A stretch of 64,000 bases of DNA. Origin: VYFG01 sp965248685. GTDB taxonomy: Bacteria; Pseudomonadota; Gammaproteobacteria; Arenicellales; Poriferihabitantaceae. The translations under genes and the position numbers were made by a program. This document shows positions 51,432 to 60,642 of this stretch, piece after piece (within the stretch, counting starts at the first letter, position 1; each line of letters starts with the position of its first letter). The stretch is from contig CBDFKC010000004.1 of the NCBI GenBank assembly GCA_965248685.1, positions 558,001-622,000 on the forward strand, given 5' to 3'. A model generated the notes under the pieces. That model was not told the DNA's origin. It saw nothing but the letters and a program-made list of their open reading frames with translations, and ran no database searches.

Positions 51432-52493
51432 CTAACTAAATTTCACACTGTCAAAAGCTTCCCTAGTCAATGTTTCAACTAGCTTAGCTGCCGACTGCTC
51501 CCGATTCAATGAAGTAGCCTGACCATACAGAAGAAATTGATTCTCTCCGTTTTTGGCGCGCTGCATTAGTGGTCTGCTAAAATCATACATCGAAGGGAAG
51601 TCTGGCAGCTGGGTTTGGTGCTCAGCCATGATTTCCATATATTCATTATTTTTCGCTCGAGCTGGTCGACCGGAATATGCCCTGGTGAGTCGAGTGTCCT
51701 GATCAGAGGCATTGCGCAAGGCTTCACGGTGGGTGTCGCTGATACTTGCTTCAGGGCAGGAGAGAAAAGCTGACCCCATCTGTACCCCGCTGGCACCCAG
51801 AGCAAAAGCGGCAGCGATACCGCGGCCATCGGCAATACCCCCGGTAGCGATTACCGGAACATCAACCGCATCGACTACCTGCGGCACCAATGCCATGGTG
51901 CCGATGCCATAATCTTCATAATGAACCTCAAAACTGCCGCGGTGGCCCCCGGCTTCCCAGCCCTGAGCAATTATTCCGTCAACGCCGCTTTGATTAAGAC
52001 TTATTGCTTCTGCCACGGTAGTCGCCGAACAAAGAACCCGGCAACCCGCCTGTTGCAGCGCTCGAACCATATCTATTGCTGGCAGACCAAAATGGAAGCT
52101 GATAATGGCCGGTTTGACTTCGAGCATTAGTTTCAGGATGTCGCTGTTGAAAGTGCTGTACCCCGGTTCCAGCGGCAATGGTGGTCCGGATAGTCCAACC
52201 GCCTGATAGAAGGGTTTAACCCGCTCCCAGGTTCGCTGAACAGTCGACGAATCCACTATTGGATTGTCATGGGTGAAAAAATTCAGATTAAACGGTTTGT
52301 CTGTTGCCGACTGCAAAGAGACAGATGCTTCTTTAATTTTTGCCAGTGACATGCCAGCGCAACCCAGAGATCCAATGCCCCCTGCATTGCTAACCGCGGC
52401 GGCAAGCTCTACCGTGGCAGAGCCTGCCATGGGCGCCTGAATGATTGGGTTCTGGACTCCAAGTAAGGTGGTAATTTGGTCGCTCGGCCACAT
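51432..52493 (-). CDS. Nitronate monooxygenase / 2-nitropropane dioxygenase family protein
   Basis: FMN-dependent TIM-barrel protein of 353 residues. Landmarks are PIIQAPMAG near residue 16, NAGGIGSLG near 33, AQGWEAGGHRGSF near 180 (the His is the family's catalytic base), VIATGGIADGRGIAAAFALGASGVQMG near 222 and SAFLSCPEA. Members oxidise alkyl nitronates, which lets cells resist toxins such as 3-nitropropionate; others are enoyl reductases. ATG 52493 is chosen because GAGGA lies 8 bases before it, while the upstream start at 52541 has no support. Divergent from the caspase-like gene with a 225-base gap. Confidence 0.82.
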   Translation of the reverse strand: MWPSDQITTLLGVQNPIIQAPMAGSATVELAAAVSNAGGIGSLGCAGMSLAKIKEASVSLQSATDKPFNLNFFTHDNPIVDSSTVQRTWERVKPFYQAVGLSGPPLPLEPGYSTFNSDILKLMLEVKPAIISFHFGLPAIDMVRALQQAGCRVLCSATTVAEAISLNQSGVDGIIAQGWEAGGHRGSFEVHYEDYGIGTMALVPQVVDAVDVPVIATGGIADGRGIAAAFALGASGVQMGSAFLSCPEASISDTHREALRNASDQDTRLTRAYSGRPARAKNNEYMEIMAEHQTQLPDFPSMYDFSRPLMQRAKNGENQFLLYGQATSLNREQSAAKLVETLTREAFDSVKFS

Positions 52494-52718
52494 CGAATTT
52501 TCCTCGCTTTGGTTTGAATTATTTGTGGGTAAATATGCCACGAATTGTCCGCTAGTTCCGTTGCCAGAAATAATTCGACCAATTTTGCGTTTTCGGATCT
52601 GGTGTTACAAGTTTGAGAAAATGGAGATTGCCAGGAACAAACATCGAATGTAAGGGGAATATTGACTCCAACGCAGTTTGGCGTAATATTGATCTCCAGA
52701 AGATAGTGAAGGAGATTC

Positions 52719-54866
52719 ATGGCAAAGATTAGTCATATCGGTGTTCAAATCAGTTTGCTGATCGTGTTGCTATGCAGCCTGTATCCAACCTACGCTGCGG
52801 GTGAGCGAGTCGCGCTGGTTATAGGCAACGCCGAATATAAGGTCTCCCCACTGGACAATCCTGACAATGATGCTGACAGCATGTCTGCAGCGCTCGAGAA
52901 GCTGGGATTTCGAGTGATCAAGGGAAAGAACCTAAGTCGACAAAAAATCAGAGAAAGTATCAGAAAGTTCGGCAAGGCATTACGAACAGCCGAGGTTGGA
53001 TTGTTCTACTACGCTGGGCATGGCATTCAGTATTCCGGGGAAAATTATTTAATTCCGGTAAATGCCGATATCCAGGAAGAATTTGAAATTAAAGACGAAG
53101 CGATCTCGGCGTCTTCGGTGTTGCGCTCAATGGAAAATGCGGGCAATCCGGTAAACGTCGTTATTCTCGACGCCTGCCGAAACAATCCCTTTGCCAAAAA
53201 CTTCCGCTCCAGTAGCAGGGGCCTACTGTCCATGGATGGTCCCAATGGCAGTTTAATCGCATTTGCCACTGGGCCGGGAAATGTGGCGGCGGATGGGTCA
53301 GGAGAAAACGGCCTGTATACCCAGCACTTACTCAAGTATATGAATGAACCCGGACTAAAACTTGAGGAGGTTTTCAAGAAAGTTCGGATTGCGGTTAGCG
53401 CCGAAACCGATGGCAAGCAGGTGCCCTGGGAAAAATCCTCATTAACCGGAGAATTTTATTTCACTGGGGATATCACGATTGTCCAGCCTAATGTGGTGGT
53501 TGAGGGGCACGATGGGGCGGCAACCAACTCCCGGCAGTCGTATGAACTGGAATTCTGGAACGATGTAAAGTCCAGTCCATCGGAAGAAATGTATCAGGCT
53601 TACCTCGAGCAATATCCGGAGGGGACTTTTGCCCGTATTGCGCTAATTAAGTTGAAGCAATATGAACCGCAAGTTAATGTGGTTGAACCTGCGGTTTCGA
53701 GTCTTGCCACGCTGACCGTTCGTTCCAATGTTCGAGGAGATATGGTGACACTCAACGGTGTTGAACAGGGCGCGACCCGATTGGATTTGGAACTTGAGCC
53801 CGGAGACTACGTTATTGGGGTTGGTAAACCTGGATACCAACCTTTTGAGAGAACGGTTTCATTAAGTGCGGGTGAGGAGCAGACGGTTTATGCCAAACTG
53901 AGTCCGGTCAAGACCGAGCAACCGGCACTGGCGAAATTGTCAGTGGTTTCAAATTCCCAGGCACAAATATACATTGATAGCGTGGTGGAAGGTGCGACTT
54001 TACTGCGGAAGGAATTACCGGCGGGAAGTTATCTGATTGAAGTTAGAAAACCTGGCTACCAAGGTTTTAAAAAACGTGTTTTATTAACAGCAGGTAGTGA
54101 AGAAAAAGTATTGGCATATCTAAGCGAGATAAAGTCTGTCGGTAGTAACCTAAAAAAATCTTCGTCTGGTACCGTAGTGCTCTGGATAAACTCCAACGTC
54201 AAAGGCCAGGTGAGAATTAACGGGAAAGAAGTTGGTTTTACGCGTTTATATCGGCGGTTGAATCCGGGCAATATTAGAATAAAAGTCACAAAGCCAGGAT
54301 ATAAAGAATTTCAGAAAGACGTTATTGCGAAATCTGGAGATAAATTGAATGTATACGCTAAGCTGACCAAATTACCCAAGGCAAACGATCTTAGTAATAA
54401 AAACTCTTCGTCTAATACAGTAGTGCTATGGGTAAACTCCAATATTAAAGGGAAGGTGACAATCAATGGGAAACATGAAGGAAATACGCGTTTGTATAAG
54501 AGATTGAGTCCGGGAAAATTCAGAATAGAAGTCACCAGGTCGGGGTATAAAAAGTTTCAGAAAGAACTTGTGGTCAAATCTGGAGATAATTTGAATGTAT
54601 ACGCTAAGCTGACCAAATTGCCCAAGGCAAACGATCTTAGTAATAAAAACTCTTCGTCTAATACAGTAGTGCTATGGGTAAACTCCAATGTTAAAGGGAA
54701 GGTGACAATCAATGGGAAACATGAAGGTAATACGCGTTTGTATAAGAGATTGAGTCCAGGAAAATTCAAAATAGAAGTCACCAAGTCAGGGTATAAAAAG
54801 TTTCAGAAAGAATTTGTGGTCAAATCTGGAGATAAATTGAACATTTACGCTAAGTTGACCAAATAA
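52719..54866 (+). CDS. Secreted caspase-like (peptidase C14) protein with five PEGA repeats
   Basis: A 715-residue exported protein. Residues 1-27 are a signal peptide (hydrophobic core LLIVLLCSL, cleavage near Thr-Tyr-Ala-Ala). A caspase p20-like domain spans about 28-245 with His101 in YYAGHGIQYSG and Cys153 in LDACRNNPF, so the catalytic dyad is intact. A linker follows, then five PEGA domains of about 68 residues beginning near 327, 403, 484, 566 and 648, each with an Asn-Gly-x-x-x-Gly-x-Thr-(Arg/Leu) turn and a Pro-Gly-x-(Tyr/Phe/Ile) strand. Start is strong: AAGGAG at 52708-52713. A basic reading frame continues 29 codons past the TAA. Such proteins are thought to be envelope-located peptidases; targets unknown. 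Confidence 0.88.
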   Translation: MAKISHIGVQISLLIVLLCSLYPTYAAGERVALVIGNAEYKVSPLDNPDNDADSMSAALEKLGFRVIKGKNLSRQKIRESIRKFGKALRTAEVGLFYYAGHGIQYSGENYLIPVNADIQEEFEIKDEAISASSVLRSMENAGNPVNVVILDACRNNPFAKNFRSSSRGLLSMDGPNGSLIAFATGPGNVAADGSGENGLYTQHLLKYMNEPGLKLEEVFKKVRIAVSAETDGKQVPWEKSSLTGEFYFTGDITIVQPNVVVEGHDGAATNSRQSYELEFWNDVKSSPSEEMYQAYLEQYPEGTFARIALIKLKQYEPQVNVVEPAVSSLATLTVRSNVRGDMVTLNGVEQGATRLDLELEPGDYVIGVGKPGYQPFERTVSLSAGEEQTVYAKLSPVKTEQPALAKLSVVSNSQAQIYIDSVVEGATLLRKELPAGSYLIEVRKPGYQGFKKRVLLTAGSEEKVLAYLSEIKSVGSNLKKSSSGTVVLWINSNVKGQVRINGKEVGFTRLYRRLNPGNIRIKVTKPGYKEFQKDVIAKSGDKLNVYAKLTKLPKANDLSNKNSSSNTVVLWVNSNIKGKVTINGKHEGNTRLYKRLSPGKFRIEVTRSGYKKFQKELVVKSGDNLNVYAKLTKLPKANDLSNKNSSSNTVVLWVNSNVKGKVTINGKHEGNTRLYKRLSPGKFKIEVTKSGYKKFQKEFVVKSGDKLNIYAKLTK
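54351..54842 (+). repeat. Two near-identical 246-bp tandem repeats inside the PEGA region
   Basis: The stretch starting GTATACGCTAAGCTGACC at 54351 recurs at 54597, exactly 246 bases (82 codons) later, and the two copies differ at only a small number of positions across their length. Each unit encodes a linker plus one PEGA domain. The other three PEGA domains in the gene are clearly more divergent, so this is a recent in-frame duplication or a gene-conversion product. Confidence 0.9.
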
Positions 54867-55004
54867 CTGGAAACAAACAACGTTGCGAAAACTTCCAGTA
54901 AGCCTAAGATGATGGAAGGTAAATGGAAAGGTCGCGGCAAAGAAAGTATTTTCTGAGGTGCGGACTGAACCCTCTTTAATCGAAAAAAACTCACTTTCAA
55001 TCAT

Positions 55005-56492
55005 ATGCAATGCGACTTCCTGATCGTTGGTGGCGGTAGCGCCGGCGCAATTCTTGGGCGCCGCCTTGCCGAGGCCAATATCGGCTCGGTTCTCCTAGTC
55101 GAAGCTGGGCCGTCTGACCGTGGCAACCCATCAATTCTTAACCTTTCTCTGCTCGATCAACAGGACCCCGACCTGGATTGGGGATTTACCGCTTCCCCAA
55201 TAGCGGGTGAGCCCCAGAAACTTCAATACTTGCGGGCCAAAATGCTTGGCGGATGTGGCGGCCATAATGATTGCGCTTTTGTGGTGCCACCGGATGGGGA
55301 CCTTGACCAGTGGGAGTCACTGGGAGCAACAGGTTGGTCAGCCAAGGATGTTGCGCCTTATTTCAGTCGAATTGAATCCATGTTGTCCATTGAGACCAAT
55401 CCACCTGTGAACCCGGTATCGGAGTGCTTTCTGCGGGCTGGCAATGAGCTTGGATTGCCCACTGTGAATTTTAGAAATGGAATCATGCCAGGAGTAGGGC
55501 CTTTTCCGCTCAATGCTCTCGGTGATAACAGGCACTCATCTTCGGTTAGGTACCTGCATTCACTGGACAACCTGCCGGATAATCTCCAGGTTGTTTGCAA
55601 CACCAGGATCACTCAAATTTTGACCAAAGGTGGACGGGTAACCGGGGCTGCCACCGATAGCGGGGAAATAACGGTTCTTCAGGAGGTTATTCTTAGCTGT
55701 GGCAGTATCCAAAGCCCCCAGTTAATGATGGTTTCGGGAATAGGTCCAGCCTCCCACCTGGCGCGGCAAGGAATTGAGGTCGTCGCAGATATTCCGGGGG
55801 TGGGACAACATCTGTTAGATCACACCTCCGTCAGCGTTATCGCCGAGCTACGGGAGCCGGTGCCTATCTGGGAATTAACCCCCTGTGAGGTTTCCATGAT
55901 GTTACAGCTCGATCCGGATCAAACAGCGCCAGATTTGCTTTATCATTTTGTACTGCGAATGCGCGAGAAACATGTGGGGTTCGAAAATTCCAATCCAATC
56001 AGGCATGGTGTCAAAATCTCACCGAACGTAACCCGTCCAAAGAGCTATGGCGCCCTTGAACTCCGCTCCCCAGACATTCTGGACAACCCAATAATCAATC
56101 TTAATTATTTTAGTGACCTGGATAACTATGATATGGAAACCTTGATTAAGGGAGTCCGATTTTCCCGGGAGATATTAAATACCAACGCCTTCAAGGAAAT
56201 TTCCATGGGAGAAGTGATGCCCGGAACTGATATTAATTCCGATGCCGAAATTGCGGACTATATCCGAAACAATTGCGAAACGGTTTACCACCCTGCGGGA
56301 ACCTGCATGATGGGAAACCCGAAGGATATTGAGACCGTAGTGGCCCCGGATTTGAAGGTTAAGGGAATGGACAACCTGCGAGTTTGTGATGCCTCGGTTT
56401 TTCCTTCCATGGTTACGGTTAACATTAATAATACAGTGATGATGGTGGCAGAAAAAGCCGCGGATATCATCGCATCGCAATATTCCGCTTGA
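55005..56492 (+). CDS. GMC-family FAD oxidoreductase (choline dehydrogenase-like)
   Basis: Glucose-methanol-choline oxidoreductase of 495 residues. The ADP-binding motif IVGGGSAGAILGRRLAEA is at residues 6-23, LGGCGGHNDCAFV (the flavin-attachment region) near 83, SCGSIQSPQLMMVSGIGPAS near 230, and the active-site His is in YHPAGTCMMG near 428, followed by ASVFPSMVTVNINNTVMMVAE. It is followed by an aldehyde dehydrogenase gene after 51 bases, a pairing that oxidises an alcohol to an aldehyde and then an acid. Choline is one option; the sequence does not settle it. Confidence 0.87.
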   Translation: MQCDFLIVGGGSAGAILGRRLAEANIGSVLLVEAGPSDRGNPSILNLSLLDQQDPDLDWGFTASPIAGEPQKLQYLRAKMLGGCGGHNDCAFVVPPDGDLDQWESLGATGWSAKDVAPYFSRIESMLSIETNPPVNPVSECFLRAGNELGLPTVNFRNGIMPGVGPFPLNALGDNRHSSSVRYLHSLDNLPDNLQVVCNTRITQILTKGGRVTGAATDSGEITVLQEVILSCGSIQSPQLMMVSGIGPASHLARQGIEVVADIPGVGQHLLDHTSVSVIAELREPVPIWELTPCEVSMMLQLDPDQTAPDLLYHFVLRMREKHVGFENSNPIRHGVKISPNVTRPKSYGALELRSPDILDNPIINLNYFSDLDNYDMETLIKGVRFSREILNTNAFKEISMGEVMPGTDINSDAEIADYIRNNCETVYHPAGTCMMGNPKDIETVVAPDLKVKGMDNLRVCDASVFPSMVTVNINNTVMMVAEKAADIIASQYSA

Positions 56493-56543
56493 CAACATCC
56501 AAACCCGGTTGTGAAATGCCACGGCATTTAACCTTGCTAAGAC

Positions 56544-58058
56544 ATGCCAAATCTAACCGAAGCGGAAATAGAAAACTCCCGATTACCCATTTATATTGAT
56601 GGTGAATTCAGAGCGCCACAAGCAGAGCAATATATCCAGAGTATCGACCCCGCCACGGGGGCAAGTTGGTATCAACTCGCCGACTGTGATGCCGGGGATA
56701 TTGACGATGCAGTTGCCGCCGCGGATACGGCATTTCGGGCGTCGTCATGGCGTGGCTTAAACCCTACTGCGCGTGGGGATCTGCTTTATAACCTGGCCGA
56801 GATCATTGGCAAGCATGTTTCAGAGCTAGCCGAAATCGAAACCCGGGACAATGGGAAACTGATCAAAGAAACCACGGCCCAAATTGGTTATCTGGCGAAA
56901 TCCTATCGCTATTTTGCCGGTTTAGCGGATAAGGTTCAGGGCGATGTCCTGCCGATTAATCGGGCAGGGATGTTGAACTACGCCACCCGGGAACCCTATG
57001 GCGTAGTAGGATTGATCGTACCCTGGAATTCACCGCTCAATACCATGAGTTCCAATGTCGCCGCCAGTCTGGCTGCGGGGAATACGGTTGTGGTCAAACC
57101 ATCTGAACACACATCAGCCAGCGCCATCGCTTTTGCTCATCTGATTGAGCAAGCAGGCTTTCCCGATGGCATATTTAATGTAGTAACGGGTCGCGGTTCA
57201 ACCGCAGGTGACGCCTTAACCCGTCATCCTGGAATTAGCAAGTTAGCCTTTACCGGTGGCACCGCAACCGGCAAACTGGTTGCGACAAATGCGGCCGGTC
57301 ACCTTGCCCCTTGCGTACTTGAGCTCGGCGGAAAATCTCCCCATGTGATATTTGAAGATGCAGATTTGGATCGCGCGGTTAATGGTGTTGTTGCCGGGGT
57401 ATTTGCCGCAGCTGGCCAAACCTGCGTTGCGGGTTCCCGCTGTTTCGTGCAACAGTCGGTCTATCAGGAGGTGTTGGAAAAATTAGCTATTCGTACCAGG
57501 GCGATTAAGATTGGTCATCCGAAAGATCCGTCTAGCCAAATCGGTCCTCTGGCAACCGCCGACCAATATGACAAAGTGACTGCTTACGCGGATTTTGGAG
57601 TCGAAGACGGCGCCCGTTTAATAGCCGGAGGCAGTCGGGTCAATCCTGAAGGCTATGAGCAAGGATACTATTTCGAACCCACCCTGTTTGCCGACGTAGA
57701 CAATGCCATGCGGATCGCCCGGGATGAAATTTTTGGCCCCATGGTCGGGGTGCAATCATTTGTCGATGAAACCGATCTGATTGGAAAAGCCAACGATACC
57801 CGTTACGGACTCGCCTCGGGAATTTGGACCCGGGACATTGACAAAGCCATGCGGTTTGCCCGAGATATCGAGGCCGGCACCGTATGGATCAACACCTACC
57901 GCGCTGCCGCCTTTACCACGCCTATGGGCGGATTCAAGGACAGCGGCTATGGTAAACATAATGGAATTGAGGCAATGTCGGAATGGACCCGAACTAAAAA
58001 TGTCATGATCGACTATTCTGGCCAGACTCAGGATCCATTTGTGATCAAGTTAAAATAA
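56544..58058 (+). CDS. NAD(P)-dependent aldehyde dehydrogenase
   Basis: Aldehyde dehydrogenase of 504 residues, full length. Cofactor motif IVPWNSPLNTMSSNVAASLA near 154, catalytic Glu in LELGGKSPHV near 257 and catalytic Cys in AAGQTCVAGSR near 291, plus IFGPMVGV near 395 and GGFKDSGYGKHNGIEAM near 463. Sequence style is of the betaine-aldehyde / vanillin / 5-carboxymethyl-2-hydroxymuconate group, which is broad. It lies just downstream of the GMC gene and upstream of a flavin-dependent oxidoreductase, and likely oxidises the aldehyde made by the former. Confidence 0.9.
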   Translation: MPNLTEAEIENSRLPIYIDGEFRAPQAEQYIQSIDPATGASWYQLADCDAGDIDDAVAAADTAFRASSWRGLNPTARGDLLYNLAEIIGKHVSELAEIETRDNGKLIKETTAQIGYLAKSYRYFAGLADKVQGDVLPINRAGMLNYATREPYGVVGLIVPWNSPLNTMSSNVAASLAAGNTVVVKPSEHTSASAIAFAHLIEQAGFPDGIFNVVTGRGSTAGDALTRHPGISKLAFTGGTATGKLVATNAAGHLAPCVLELGGKSPHVIFEDADLDRAVNGVVAGVFAAAGQTCVAGSRCFVQQSVYQEVLEKLAIRTRAIKIGHPKDPSSQIGPLATADQYDKVTAYADFGVEDGARLIAGGSRVNPEGYEQGYYFEPTLFADVDNAMRIARDEIFGPMVGVQSFVDETDLIGKANDTRYGLASGIWTRDIDKAMRFARDIEAGTVWINTYRAAAFTTPMGGFKDSGYGKHNGIEAMSEWTRTKNVMIDYSGQTQDPFVIKLK

Positions 58059-58129
58059 AAATTAGCGAGACTGTAAATTCCATAGCCACGTTGTCGTGCC
58101 TACCTAAGATATTCAACGAGAGATAAGTT

Positions 58130-59170
58130 ATGCGTTTCTCCATCGCAGTTAACATGAACCGGTTTTCCGAGACCGAGTCCATGGTCGACGTCATTGAAAA
58201 CCGCCTGGAGCTCGTGAAAATGGCAGACCAGGGCGGATTTGAAACTGCCTGGGCATCAGAGCATCACTGCCATGAGATGACCATAGCGCCCAACCCATTT
58301 GTCCAGCTGACCCAGTGGTCCCAAAATACAACCCGGATTCGATTGGGCACCGCGGTTATTTGTGCCCCCTACTGGCATCCCATCCGCGCGGCAGAGGAGG
58401 CAGCTTTGGTTGATCTTTATTCCGGGGGCAGGCTTGAACTGGGCGTTGCCCGGGGTGCTTTTCAATACGAATTTGACCGGGTGGCAAGCGGCATTTCCCA
58501 GCAAAAAGATGGTGGAGAGTATCTCTACGAATTGCTGCCGGCGATTAAGCGGTTATGGGAAGGCGATTATGAACACAATGGAAAGTTTTGGCAGTTTCCA
58601 TTGGCCACCGCGGTGCCAAAACCGCTGCAAAAGCCACACCCGCCACTATGGGTCGCCGCGCGGGGCGCTGAAACTTTCGACTGGGCTATTGAGAACGATC
58701 TCAATATCATGTCAACACCTCTACAAAAACCATTCGACGAAGTACTGGACTTAAGGCAGAAACTGGATGACTCTATAGCGAAGTATCCAGACAAGAAACC
58801 GCCACGCTGGCTGGTACTGCGAAATTCCTGCGTCTATGACAAGCCCGAGCAGTGGCGAACCCCAATTGAAGCAGCAATGCGATATTCGGCCCAGTTTCAG
58901 GGATTGTTTACTACCGGGGGCGAAGTCAAAAACGGGTTTCCTAAAGCGCTGGAGCTGGATAAGACAACCAGTCCATCGGATTATACCGATGAAAACCTGT
59001 GGCAAAACATGATGTTTGGTACTCCAGAGGAAATCATCGAAAAACTTGAGATGTACCGGGATGTCGGAGTGGATAATTTCTGTTATGGCGCTGATTTCGG
59101 TTTGGGCGAAAGTGATTCGTTGCGGTCTCTGGAGTTATTTATTACCCGGGTGATGCCGCATTTTCAATAG
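58130..59170 (+). CDS. LLM-class (luciferase-like) flavin-dependent oxidoreductase
   Basis: A 346-residue bacterial-luciferase-like protein. It starts MRFSIAVNMNRF and has the family segments FETAWASEHHCHEM near 42, IRLGTAVICAPYWHPIRAAEEAALVDLYSGGRLELGVARG near 75-115 and a PLWVAARGAETFDWAIEN segment near 180. These enzymes use F420 or FMN with a separate reductase to oxidise diverse substrates, including amines, sulfonates and aldehydes. The next gene, an alpha/beta hydrolase, starts 5 bases later, so they are coupled. A good Shine-Dalgarno (GAGAGATAA) precedes the ATG. Confidence 0.85.
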   Translation: MRFSIAVNMNRFSETESMVDVIENRLELVKMADQGGFETAWASEHHCHEMTIAPNPFVQLTQWSQNTTRIRLGTAVICAPYWHPIRAAEEAALVDLYSGGRLELGVARGAFQYEFDRVASGISQQKDGGEYLYELLPAIKRLWEGDYEHNGKFWQFPLATAVPKPLQKPHPPLWVAARGAETFDWAIENDLNIMSTPLQKPFDEVLDLRQKLDDSIAKYPDKKPPRWLVLRNSCVYDKPEQWRTPIEAAMRYSAQFQGLFTTGGEVKNGFPKALELDKTTSPSDYTDENLWQNMMFGTPEEIIEKLEMYRDVGVDNFCYGADFGLGESDSLRSLELFITRVMPHFQ

Positions 59171-59175
59171 ATTAA

Positions 59176-59940
59176 ATGTACTCCCATGTCATCCAAACTT
59201 CTCCGGTAGATAAGCGAAAAGAGTTTCTCGTCCTTATCCACGGGCTGGGAGGGCGGGCTGCCAGTTGGGACCGTGTCATTCCCCAACTTACTTCCCGGTT
59301 TAATATCCTGCGTTATGACCTGCGGGGACATGGTCAGAGTGAGATTCCTCCGGGCCCATGGTCGCTGGATGATTTTGTGCAAGATCTTGAAGGCGTTCTT
59401 GGGGAGGTTAAAATAACCCAAACTCACCTGGTTGGTTTTTCACTGGGCGGACTAATTGCACAAAAATTCACCCTGAAAAATCCCATGCAGGTGAACAAAC
59501 TCGTTATATTAAGCGCGGTTGCCGGTCGTACCGAGGCGGAGCGCGAAAAGGTGGTTCAGCGATTGCGTAATCTCGAAAATAATGACCTGGACGCCAATAT
59601 CGAACTTGCGATGGAGCGCTGGTTCTCGCCAGGATTTCGGCAGAACCACCCTGAGCTGGTTCAACAGAGAGTCGATGGATTAAGATCCACGGACCCGAAA
59701 GGTTATCTCAACGCCCATCGGGTTTTCTCCCTGGGAGATCTCGCAAGCGAATTGCCTAAGATCAAAAATCCCACGCTGATAATGACCGGGGAATTTGATC
59801 CTGGATCGAATGTCCGAATGGCACAGTTGATGCATGAGAGAATTTCCGGATCGAAAATTGAGATCCTGCCCAATCTTCGTCACAGCGTTTTGGTTGAGGC
59901 GCCGGAGCTAATCGGGCAAAAGCTTGTAGAATTTTTATAA
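59176..59940 (+). CDS. Alpha/beta hydrolase (3-oxoadipate enol-lactonase-like)
   Basis: Alpha/beta-fold hydrolase of 254 residues. It has the oxyanion strand LVLIHGLGGRAASWD near 19, DLRGHGQSE near 48, the nucleophile elbow LVGFSLGGLIAQ near 86, an acidic residue in MTGEFDPGSN near 204 and the catalytic His in NLRHSVLVEAPELI near 234. The pattern resembles enol-lactonases and related C-C or ester hydrolases. Start is ATG 59176, 5 bases after the LLM gene. It may hydrolyse a lactone or ester produced by the flavoenzyme. Confidence 0.84.
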   Translation: MYSHVIQTSPVDKRKEFLVLIHGLGGRAASWDRVIPQLTSRFNILRYDLRGHGQSEIPPGPWSLDDFVQDLEGVLGEVKITQTHLVGFSLGGLIAQKFTLKNPMQVNKLVILSAVAGRTEAEREKVVQRLRNLENNDLDANIELAMERWFSPGFRQNHPELVQQRVDGLRSTDPKGYLNAHRVFSLGDLASELPKIKNPTLIMTGEFDPGSNVRMAQLMHERISGSKIEILPNLRHSVLVEAPELIGQKLVEFL

Positions 59941-59997
59941 CCTGGTCGCGACTGCGAGGCGCCTCAGCGCGGTCTTCGGCTTTTCCAAATTGAAATA

Positions 59998-60642
59998 TTG
60001 ATTGATCTGCAAACATTCATCCTGTTTACCCTGGCTACGCTGGCGATTAATTTGTCGCCCGGACCATCGATGATTTATGTCACCAGTGTTACCGCGGCTC
60101 AAGGGTCCAGGGCTGGGGTGATTTCTGCCCTGGGACTATCCGGTGGTATCGTTTGTCATGTGATTGCAGCAGCACTGGGAGTTGCCACCCTGATTGCTGC
60201 ATCACCCAGTCTTTTTCTTGTTCTAAAGTTGGCCGGTGCGGGATATTTGGTTTATCTTGGAATCGGGATGCTGCGTGGTAATGCTGGGGGGAAAATCCCA
60301 GCCCGGGCGCCTATCCAATCTGTTGACCTTAAAAAAGTATTCTGGCGCGGCGTGATGGTGGATTTGCTAAATCCTAAGATAGGGGTATTTTTCGTGGCTT
60401 TTCTGCCCCAGTTTATTCACCCTCTCGGATCCAGCTCCATGTCCCAAATTTTTCCCCTGGGAGTTATTTTTATTATGTATGGATTTATCATAAACACGAG
60501 TCTGGCATTGTTAAGCGGCTCATTATTTAAAAGAATGAAAGGAAAAGGTTTTAGCTCGATCAGACGCTGGGTGCCAGGCGGTATATTGATCTTTCTTGGA
60601 ATAAGCGTCGCCCTGGGGAAATCCCTGCACCGGCAACAATAA
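59998..60642 (+). CDS. LysE/RhtB-family exporter
   Basis: Six-helix amino-acid exporter of 214 residues. The N-terminal motif Leu-Ser-Pro-Gly-Pro is seen at about 20-24 (INLSPGPSMIYV), with GLSGGIVCHVIAAALGVATL in helix 2 and LLNPKIGVFFVAFLPQF near 125, standard for LysE/RhtB. Start is TTG 59998. The stop codon is directly adjacent to the ATG of the nitrilase gene. It could export an amino acid or small product that accumulates during catabolism by the neighbouring enzymes. Confidence 0.87.
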   Translation: MIDLQTFILFTLATLAINLSPGPSMIYVTSVTAAQGSRAGVISALGLSGGIVCHVIAAALGVATLIAASPSLFLVLKLAGAGYLVYLGIGMLRGNAGGKIPARAPIQSVDLKKVFWRGVMVDLLNPKIGVFFVAFLPQFIHPLGSSSMSQIFPLGVIFIMYGFIINTSLALLSGSLFKRMKGKGFSSIRRWVPGGILIFLGISVALGKSLHRQQ

